Part shown: positions 1 to 4,447 of the stretch, piece after piece
How the letters are laid out: each line of letters opens with the position of its first letter
Position numbering within the stretch: the stretch's first letter is position 1
Assembly (NCBI GenBank): GCA_905233795.1
Contig: CAJOFP010000131.1
Location: 1 to 5,543 of the forward strand
DNA: 5,543 nucleotides
From: an uncultured Oscillibacter sp.
GTDB taxonomy: Bacteria > Bacillota > Clostridia > Oscillospirales > Oscillospiraceae
Direction of reading: 5' to 3'
Translations under genes and position numbers: made by a program
Notes under the pieces: generated by a model
Told to the model about the DNA's origin: nothing
Database searches by the model: none
The model's input: only the letters and a program-made list of their open reading frames with translations

Positions 1-120
1 CGTCTGCTCGACGCCATGCTGGACAACGACATCGCCCTGTGCGACGCCGGAACCGGGATCGAGAAGACATACGCCTATCTCGCCGCGGGCGTCATGTTCC
101 TGAGATTCCGCTATTTATAA
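1..120 (+). pseudogene. DinG-type DNA helicase, N-terminal fragment with Walker A (gene continues off the left edge)
   Basis: Frame 1 is open from the window edge to a TAA at 118-120. It contains ALCDAGTGIEKTYAYLAAGV, which matches the Q-motif/Walker A segment of DinG/XPD-type superfamily 2 helicases (usual form AGTGxGKT). This segment binds ATP and powers 5'-3' DNA unwinding. Two signs show decay. The glycine before the catalytic lysine is a glutamate here (GTGIEKT). The reading frame also degenerates after GVMF, running into AT-rich sequence and a stop about 15 residues past the motif. The matching C-terminal half lies at 1196-1765 on the same strand, so both are read as remnants of one gene split by the cassette between them. 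The DinG-family assignment is confident. The exact subfamily is not, because the diagnostic middle is missing. Confidence 0.75.
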
Positions 121-133
121 AGTAAAATTTTTA

Positions 134-170
134 TTGGTCCCTTGTTGGGACCAAAGTTTTTTAATTTTTT
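134..170 (+). terminator. Strong hairpin terminator, probably bidirectional
   Basis: TTGGTCCC (134-141) pairs perfectly with GGGACCAA (147-154) around a TTGTT loop. On the + strand this is followed by AG, six Ts (157-162), AA and six more Ts (165-170), a textbook Rho-independent terminator. In that direction it would stop transcription from the truncated helicase. On the - strand the stem lies just past the stop of the XRE gene and is followed by a weaker T stretch, so it may also end the cassette operon. It sits at the left edge of the AT-rich insert and was probably brought in with it (inference). Confidence 0.85.
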
Positions 171-550
171 ATATTTTCGCCGACATACCCTCTCACCTGT
201 TCCAACATTTTTTGCAAAAAGAGTATTAACGCCGCCTTGTTGTTATCGTCTAATAAATCCAATAAATAATTAAATTGATAATCTAAACCCTCTGATTCAT
301 CAATTTCCCTCTTGTTTTCGCTCTTTTGGACGGACTTTTTTTCATTTATAGGCGGATTATCTAAAAAATCATCGAGAGATTTTCCCAACGCTTGCGCAAG
401 AGCTATCATGGTTTCCAGTGTGGGAGATTTTGTATCTCCGGAAATAATTTTATTTATTGTTCCTTTCGGGATACCTGACTTTTCAGCTAAATAATCAATG
501 GAAAATTCCGCTTCTTTTCTATATTTTGAAATATATTCACCTAATTCCAT
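161..550 (-). CDS. XRE-family helix-turn-helix transcriptional regulator
   Basis: The gene encodes a 129-residue protein. Residues about 4-62 form a Cro/C1-type helix-turn-helix domain. SIDYLAEKSGIPKGTINKII is the helix-turn-helix core, followed by the usual SPTLETMIALAQALGKSLDDF tail of the domain, which continues into FL. A charged linker (about 65-90) leads to a leucine-rich helical C-terminus (LLDLLDDNNKAALILFLQKM), of the kind often used for dimerisation in this family. The start at 550 is chosen because AAGGAG (557-562, - strand) lies 6 bases upstream. The frame stays open to 727, but that extension has no ribosome site and overlaps the neighbouring gene. The gene lies 77 bases downstream of the J-like gene on the same strand and is probably in its operon. 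It is AT-rich, unlike the flanking helicase fragments. Likely role (inference): repressor of its own cassette. Confidence 0.88.
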   Translation of the reverse strand: MELGEYISKYRKEAEFSIDYLAEKSGIPKGTINKIISGDTKSPTLETMIALAQALGKSLDDFLDNPPINEKKSVQKSENKREIDESEGLDYQFNYLLDLLDDNNKAALILFLQKMLEQVRGYVGENIKN

Positions 551-570
551 GTTATACTCCTTTACGCGAA

Positions 571-585
571 TCCACAATTTTTGGA
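571..585. promoter_or_regulatory. Imperfect palindrome upstream of the XRE gene (possible operator)
   Basis: TCCACAATTTTTGGA reads almost the same on both strands, with TCCA and TGGA arms around an AT-rich centre. It lies about 20 bases upstream of the XRE start, just before its ribosome site. XRE regulators commonly bind such short palindromes near their own genes. No convincing promoter was found beside it, so this is a weak candidate. Confidence 0.25.
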
Positions 586-627
586 CTATTATTAATCTTA
601 ACCCTCTTTCACTGGAGACAGGATTTT

Positions 628-1068
628 TTATATTGAAGACAAGGAGAATAATAGAAATCCTATCAAAATAAAAATCGCCAACACAACTATTGCCATTGGA
701 AGCATTTCTGTAAGGACTTGAATCCACTCTTTCACCTCTTCTTCCGGCGTATTCTTTTTTATTTGAGCGGTCTGAACTTTTAAATAGGAAGATTCTATCA
801 ATATAAACGGCTTATAAGTGGGACCGTTCCAATTTTCTATACATATCAAAAGTTGTTGATCATATAAAAAACGGTTTAACGGATTTGTCAATACTTGATA
901 TGCCTTATGTTTCTCCGAATCTGGCGTATACCGTTCTTTGTGATACGCTTTCCGGATTTCATCATCGGATGCGAAATGCGGGATATTCAAAACTGCGTAA
1001 TAATCTGTGAATTTGTGCGATTTCTCGGCTACTTCTCTGCCCATATAATCTAAAAACGGCTTTTTCAT
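628..1068 (-). CDS. J-domain-like protein with C-terminal transmembrane helix
   Basis: The gene encodes a 146-residue protein. Residues about 21-71 match a DnaJ J domain: DYYAVLNI (helix I start), SDDEIRKAYHKERY (helix II), then HKAYQVLTNPLNRFLYD (helix III and the usual end). The HPD tripeptide that stimulates the DnaK ATPase is TPD here (residues 48-50), and the loop after it is short. Normal Hsp70 stimulation is therefore doubtful. Residues about 122-142 (MLPMAIVVLAIFILIGFLLF) form a hydrophobic helix six residues or so from the end, which suggests a tail-anchored protein facing the cytoplasm. No signal peptide is seen. The start at 1068 is preferred because GAGG (1075-1078, - strand) lies 6 bases upstream. 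An ATG at 1086 is in frame but lacks a comparable site. It is the first gene of the AT-rich cassette, upstream of the XRE regulator. Its function is unknown. It could be a membrane-tethered cochaperone or a pseudo-J adaptor. Confidence 0.75.
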   Translation of the reverse strand: MKKPFLDYMGREVAEKSHKFTDYYAVLNIPHFASDDEIRKAYHKERYTPDSEKHKAYQVLTNPLNRFLYDQQLLICIENWNGPTYKPFILIESSYLKVQTAQIKKNTPEEEVKEWIQVLTEMLPMAIVVLAIFILIGFLLFSLSSI

Positions 1069-1135
1069 TTTCCACCTCATTTTCATATTGCATTATTTTT
1101 TAGCGGCGAATCAATCTCATTCATTCTAACGCATT

Positions 1136-1166
1136 ATTATAATACACTATATAGAGGAAATTGCAA
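1136..1166 (-). promoter_or_regulatory. Candidate sigma-70-type promoter for the J-like/XRE cassette
   Basis: On the - strand, TTGCAA (1161-1166) is a plausible -35 box. It can pair with TATTAT (1139-1144, 16-base spacer) or with a perfect TATAAT (1136-1141, 19-base spacer). The J-like start codon is about 70 bases further on. An 8-bp palindrome CTATATAG (1147-1154) lies inside the spacer and would be a natural operator for a repressor such as the downstream XRE protein (inference). Confidence 0.55.
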
Positions 1167-1195
1167 GAGAATTTTGAAATTTTTTTAACACATAG

Positions 1196-1765
1196 ATTTT
1201 CTATGAATATGCGCTGGCGCTGTTCACCTCATACGTCGTGATGGCCGCCGTCACGGAGCGTCTGAGCGGACGTCGGGACTTGCGCTGGCCGCTGTACGCC
1301 ATGAAGCGAAACGGGGACGATTCCGCGGAACGGTTCAAAGCGAATCCCGGAGGCGTACTCCTCGCCACCGGCGCGGCGTGGGAAGGTCTGGACTTCCCCG
1401 GCGACATCGTGTCGCTTCTCATCATTCCGCAGCTGCCGTTCCCGTCCCCGGACGCCGTCAGCGAGGAGAGAAAAAAGAACTATCCGTCTTTACAGGATTT
1501 TATCCGCGCGGATGTGGTTCCGCGAATGCAGATCAAACTGAAACAGGGATTCGGACGGGCGATCCGAACGGAGACGGACACCTGCGTCGTCGCCGTTCTT
1601 GACGGGAGAGCCGCGCCCGGAAACCCGTATTATAAAGACGTGCTCGCGGCTCTGCCGGAAATGCGCCGGACCAGAAGCCTGAGCGAGGTCTCGCGTTTTA
1701 TCCGAAATATGAAATTATACGGCTATTTTCTGGAACCACCCGAAGCCAACGCGAATTCCCCGTAA
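1196..1765 (+). pseudogene. DinG-type DNA helicase, C-terminal helicase-domain fragment
   Basis: The frame opens after a TAG at 1193-1195 and ends at TAA 1763-1765, giving 189 residues. It contains LALFTSY (motif IV region, about 1214-1234), GVLLATGAAWEGLDFPGD (motif V, about 1352-1405) and QGFGRAIR (motif VI with the arginine finger, 1544-1567). It also has the spacing and PQLPFPSPDAV segment typical of the C-terminal RecA-like domain of DinG helicases. ATP binding and the DEAH box should lie upstream but are absent. The only related piece is the Walker A fragment at 1-120. The candidate starts near 1238-1241 have no ribosome site and fall inside a conserved domain, so independent translation is unlikely. 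This half is well preserved, which argues for a recent disruption. The excisionase-like gene begins 77 bases after its stop. Confidence 0.82.
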
Positions 1766-1811
1766 GTGTGCGGGAATAGTATTGGATATTCTCGTCGGGG
1801 TGTGATATGTT
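1755..1811 (+). promoter_or_regulatory. Leader of the excisionase/integrase operon: inverted repeats and weak promoter candidate
   Basis: ATTCCC (1755-1760) and GGGAAT (1772-1777) form a small hairpin spanning the helicase stop codon. No T run follows, so it is not a standard terminator. A second repeat, GAATA...TATTC, overlaps its right arm (1774-1791). TTGGAT (1782-1787) and TATGTT (1806-1811), 18 bases apart, are the best available -35/-10 pair, but both match consensus poorly. Together these could be an operator-promoter region controlling excision genes. Read-through from the helicase is an alternative. Confidence 0.3.
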
Positions 1812-1842
1812 GGCATTGCGTAATCAGAAAGGAATGACGATT

Positions 1843-2082
1843 ATGAACGGCGCTGACGCGAAAAGCCGCGTGAATCTGACGGAACTGCCGGATTTTCTGG
1901 ATATTCATGACGTCGCGGCGCTCCTGCCGCTGTCGCGTTCGAGTATCTACCGGGGCGCGAAAAACGGGGAAATCCCCCATGTCCGCATGGGCAGACGCCT
2001 GATGTTCCGAAAAGACGAGATAGACCGTTGGTTCCGGGACAGGTCGGCGGAAAGCGTCGGCGACTCTGAAATCAGGGAGTGA
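1843..2082 (+). CDS. Excisionase-family helix-turn-helix DNA-binding protein
   Basis: The gene encodes a 79-residue protein. Its core, LDIHDVAALLPLSRSSIYRG, is a winged helix-turn-helix of the excisionase/MerR-like family. It is followed by KNGEIPHVRMGRRLMFRKDE and then IDRWF, the typical wing and last helix. Such proteins bend DNA at attachment sites and tilt tyrosine recombinases towards excision, and some also act as regulators. The start at 1843 is chosen because AGAAAGGA (1826-1833) ends 9 bases upstream. In-frame ATGs at 1807 and 1834 lack a properly spaced site. The integrase gene starts 6 bases after its stop, so the two form a tight pair. The excision role rests on family and neighbourhood; a purely regulatory role cannot be excluded. 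Confidence 0.85.
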   Translation: MNGADAKSRVNLTELPDFLDIHDVAALLPLSRSSIYRGAKNGEIPHVRMGRRLMFRKDEIDRWFRDRSAESVGDSEIRE

Positions 2083-2088
2083 AAGAAA

Positions 2089-3471
2089 ATGGCGAGAAGA
2101 GCGAAAGGCGAGGGCGGACTGTATCAGGCCAAGGACAAAAGCTGGGTGTACCAGTACCGAGAGGACGGGAAGCGGAAAACGAAACGGTTCCGGCGCAAGG
2201 CGGACGCGACGGCGTACATGAAAGCGCAAAACGCCGGTCGTCAGGGCGCAATCGCGGAATATGACGCGCCGTCCGACGCGGAACCCGAAACGGCGGCGGA
2301 AAGCCGGATCGCAACGGCAACGGAAACGACGGAACAGGTCAAAGCGGAATCCGCGGCGCGAGTTCCGGAAAGCGAGCCGCCCGCGGAGCCGATTCCGGCG
2401 CGGTTTGCGATAACATCCGCACCTGTGACGCGCGGACAGGGCGCGGCGGAAATCATCACGCTGGGCGAATGGATGGAACGCTGGCTGGAAATTTACGCCA
2501 AGCCCACCGTCAAACTCTCCACCTATTGCAGTTACGAGCTTTACGTCCGCGCCCATATCAATCCGAACATCGGACATCTCTACATGAGTTCTCTGCGCGC
2601 GGACGACCTTCAGGCGTTCTTCAACGACAGGGGCGTCAGGGGAAATCTCGTCACGGGCGGCGGCCTGTCCCCCAAAACGCTGACCAATATACGCAATATG
2701 CTTCATATGGCGTTCGATCAGGCGGTCCGCAACCGGCTGATATTTGATAATATTATAGAGGCGGTCCGCATTCCCAGAATTGTCAAAAAGGAAATGCGCG
2801 TCCTGAACCGTGAGGAGCAGGACCGATTGATCACGGCGGCCAGACTCGCGCCGGAACCCGCCGCGTTCGGAATCGTCTTCGATCTGTTCACGGGTATCCG
2901 GCTGGGCGAACTGTGCGGTCTGCGATGGACGAATGTGGATATGGAGCGAAAACAGTTCCGCGTCTGCGAAACCCGGAACCGGCTGCCCAACTTCGACGAT
3001 TCCCTTGCGACAAGCACAAGCGTCAAAACGGAGAGCAACACCAAAACGGCGAATTCCCGCAGGGACGTGTATCTGATGGACGGTCTGTATCAGGATTTCA
3101 TGGAATACAAGCTCATTCAGGATTCCGTGGCGGAACAGTACCCCGGCTATAATCCGGACGGCTATGTCTTCTGTCAGGAAAACGGACGCCCATATGAACC
3201 CAGAACCTATCAGGATTTATTTAAACGATGCGTCAGAAAAGCGGGCATTCGTGACGCCAACTTCCACGCGCTTCGCCATACGTTCGCCACCAGATCATTG
3301 GAGCAGGGGATGGACGTTGTGACGCTCTCGCGCCTGCTCGGACACGCGAACCCGTCTATTACGATGGACAAATACGGTCACGCGCTTGACGAACACAAGC
3401 GGGTCAGCGTCGAGAAGCTGGGCAACCTTTACGAAAGCGCGTCCGCGCGATATAGCCGCCCCGCCCGATAA
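2089..3471 (+). CDS. Tyrosine-type site-specific recombinase (integrase) of a mobile element
   Basis: The gene encodes a 460-residue protein that cuts and rejoins DNA at attachment sites. Residues 1-52 (GEGGLYQAKDKSWVYQYRED...) form an AP2-like arm-binding domain, as in Tn916-family integrases. About 53-120 is a low-complexity Ala/Glu/Pro/Thr linker, much longer than usual. About 121-225 is the SAM-like core-binding domain (LGEWMERWLEIY...). From about 236 onward is the catalytic domain. Active-site residues visible: R271 (GIRLGELCGLRW), K319 (TKTANSRRDVYL), H393 and R396 (HALRHTFATR), H419 (LLGHANPS) and nucleophile Y429 (TMDKYGH). All are intact. AGGGAG (2074-2079) lies 9 bases before the ATG, inside the end of the upstream gene, which suggests coupled expression. 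The gene is GC-rich like the helicases and unlike the cassette. Its A/T-rich downstream flank (3604-3695) may hold binding sites. Confidence 0.95.
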   Translation: MARRAKGEGGLYQAKDKSWVYQYREDGKRKTKRFRRKADATAYMKAQNAGRQGAIAEYDAPSDAEPETAAESRIATATETTEQVKAESAARVPESEPPAEPIPARFAITSAPVTRGQGAAEIITLGEWMERWLEIYAKPTVKLSTYCSYELYVRAHINPNIGHLYMSSLRADDLQAFFNDRGVRGNLVTGGGLSPKTLTNIRNMLHMAFDQAVRNRLIFDNIIEAVRIPRIVKKEMRVLNREEQDRLITAARLAPEPAAFGIVFDLFTGIRLGELCGLRWTNVDMERKQFRVCETRNRLPNFDDSLATSTSVKTESNTKTANSRRDVYLMDGLYQDFMEYKLIQDSVAEQYPGYNPDGYVFCQENGRPYEPRTYQDLFKRCVRKAGIRDANFHALRHTFATRSLEQGMDVVTLSRLLGHANPSITMDKYGHALDEHKRVSVEKLGNLYESASARYSRPAR

Positions 3472-3536
3472 CCGACGACAAATCAGGACGAAACTGGAAA
3501 TTCTGGAAACGCCGATGTAAAAAAATCCGCTGTTGT

Positions 3537-3566
3537 GAGAATAGAGAGGACAGCCTCTCTGTTCTC
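3537..3566. terminator. Stable 13-bp hairpin downstream of the integrase
   Basis: GAGAATAGAGAGG (3537-3549) pairs with CCTCTCTGTTCTC (3554-3566) around a 4-base ACAG loop, with one T-G wobble. It begins 66 bases after the integrase stop and may end that transcript. No T tract follows directly on the + strand. On the - strand a run of seven Ts appears about 11 bases after the stem. It is therefore not a canonical intrinsic terminator, and a recombination or RNA-protecting role is possible. Confidence 0.5.
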
Positions 3567-3579
3567 GTTGAGGAGCAAA

Positions 3580-3603
3580 GCGCGATGAAAATTTTTATGG
3601 CGC
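3580..3603. repeat. Imperfect inverted repeat centred on AAAATTTT
   Basis: Two GCGC ends and inner AT steps are symmetric around AAAATTTT (3588-3595). There is one G/G mismatch and one G-T wobble in 24 bases. The symmetry suits a DNA-binding site more than an RNA hairpin. It might be a recombinase core site or an operator. There is no direct support for either. Confidence 0.4.
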
Positions 3604-3606
3604 GTC

Positions 3607-3695
3607 AAAATAATAAATATTAAATAATATTAAATTCTAATATTTTAATAATAAATATTAAATAAAATATTAAATAATATTTATTTATAAATAAT
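3607..3695. repeat. A/T-only block with four iterated 11-mers and a 19-bp direct repeat
   Basis: Within these 89 bases only one base is not A or T (C at 3637). AATATTAAATA occurs at 3616, 3654 and 3666, and a one-mismatch copy ending in TT occurs at 3626. A 19-bp direct repeat, AATAATAAATATTAAATAA, starts at 3609 and at 3647, 38 bases apart. The block sits between the integrase and the truncated end of the GH13 remnant. Iterated AT-rich sites beside an integrase could be arm-type binding sites or bend DNA. Low-complexity expansion is the simpler alternative. Confidence 0.7.
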
Positions 3696-4376
3696 CGTCT
3701 ATGGTTTCGGGACGCTTCTCATCGACCAGTATCCAGATAAACTCCGGTTTTTCGCGTCCTATTGTTCTTTGGACGCGTTCCCAGAACGTCATGGGAACGC
3801 GGGGAGCCGCGATACAGCGGAAGCCGTCCGCGTATTTCGCCCACATCGCAAGCGTCTCTTCCTGATAATCGCAAAGTCCGGGATTATTGTAATCCAAACG
3901 AAGCGTTTTGTCCCAGTCCGGATCGCCGTAATCCCCGTTGAAATCATTTTCCGTCAAGCCGGTTTCCTTTACATGCGAAAACGCTCCCGTTTCCGTTCAT
4001 GATAGATGAAATATTCCGGATGTTCCGCGAACAGCGGGGAAGCCTTGGAGAGAGAATCCATGACAACTTCCAGAATACATTTTAAACCGCGCAAGTGGAT
4101 TTCGTCTACAAGACGTAAAAAATCTTCTATTGAGCCGTAATCGCGGTTAATCTCCCGATGATTCAGGATTCTGTACGGATCGGGCAGACGATCCCAGCTG
4201 TATTCCGGGACGCATTGGAAAACGGGCGTCATACAGACGGCTGTATGCCCGGCGGCCCGAATCCAGTCCAGTTCCTCAATCTGTGTGAGAAACGCGCTTC
4301 CGCCTTGTACCGGAAGCAGGGACATGAGATAAATTTTTGAGTCCCACGTTTCCGCGCTTGTGAAATAATTGACCAT
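3685..4376 (-). pseudogene. Alpha-amylase-family (GH13) glycosidase remnant, frameshifted and truncated
   Basis: The gene starts at 4376, with GAGG (4383-4386, - strand) 6 bases upstream. The first 127 residues match the start of a GH13 TIM barrel: IYLMSLLPVQGG, then EINRDYGSIEDFLRLVDEIH and RGLKCILEVVMDS. The frame then breaks near 3995-3998. Adding one base there joins it to the second segment, with TETGAF, LRLDYNNPGLCDYQEETLAM and DGFRCIAAPRVPMTFWERV. GH13 enzymes cut or transfer alpha-glucans. Here the catalytic positions look lost. The usual nucleophile in GFRxD is Ile (GFRCI), the conserved NH after strand 3 is DS, and the acid/base glutamate expected around WLAE is not evident (WILVDEK). 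The reading ends at 3685 near strand 5, about half the length of the family, at the edge of the A/T block. It lies 64 bases downstream of the UvrD/PcrA gene. It is almost certainly inactive as an enzyme. A sequencing error could explain the frameshift but not the substitutions. Confidence 0.75.
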
Positions 4377-4418
4377 ATGACGCCTCAAATCCCGCGTTAT
4401 CGTATTGTTACGCGTATT

Positions 4419-4447
4419 ATTATAATGAATAAACGCCGCGTTATGAA
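4419..4447 (-). promoter_or_regulatory. Candidate promoter for the GH13 remnant
   Basis: On the - strand a perfect TATAAT (4419-4424) lies 17 bases downstream of TTCATA (4442-4447, 4 of 6 matches to the -35 consensus). The -35 box overlaps the stop codon of the UvrD/PcrA gene. The GH13 start is about 43 bases further on, behind a good ribosome site, so the control region has survived although the product is broken. Confidence 0.5.

Larger units (their letters stand above)
3472..3684. other. Intergenic region between convergent integrase and GH13 remnant; possible attachment region
   Basis: This stretch of about 210 bases has no credible gene and no tRNA-like fold. It contains, in order, a 13-bp hairpin (3537-3566), an imperfect inverted repeat (3580-3603) and an almost pure A/T block with repeated 11-mers (3607-3695). 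Tyrosine integrases usually lie next to their attachment site, so the core site may be here, but no second copy is present in the window to define it. Confidence 0.4.

Noticed and set aside
551..727. N-terminal extension of the XRE gene up to 727
   Set aside because: The extension has no regulator homology, overlaps the J-like gene in another frame, and a strong AAGGAG site sits right before the start at 550.
121..1195. Terminal inverted repeats that would make the cassette an insertion sequence
   Set aside because: The two ends share only short A/T-rich matches, and the cassette has no transposase.
1238..1765. The C-terminal helicase fragment as an independent functional gene
   Set aside because: It has no ribosome site before the GTG/ATG at 1238-1241, starts inside a conserved domain and lacks the ATP-binding half.
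1723..2706. Long - strand open frame antisense to the excisionase and integrase genes (327 codons)
   Set aside because: Arg/Phe-rich composition without recognisable domains, no ribosome site, and it lies fully opposite a convincing integrase. It is an artefact of GC-rich codon use.
2718..3044. Second - strand open frame antisense to the integrase
   Set aside because: Same reasons: no domain, no ribosome site, and it is covered by the catalytic domain of the integrase.
3472..3690. tRNA gene as integration target beside the integrase
   Set aside because: No cloverleaf, T-loop or CCA-type end could be seen on either strand.
3604..3690. CRISPR array
   Set aside because: The repeats are short, overlapping and pure A/T, without unique spacers of constant length.
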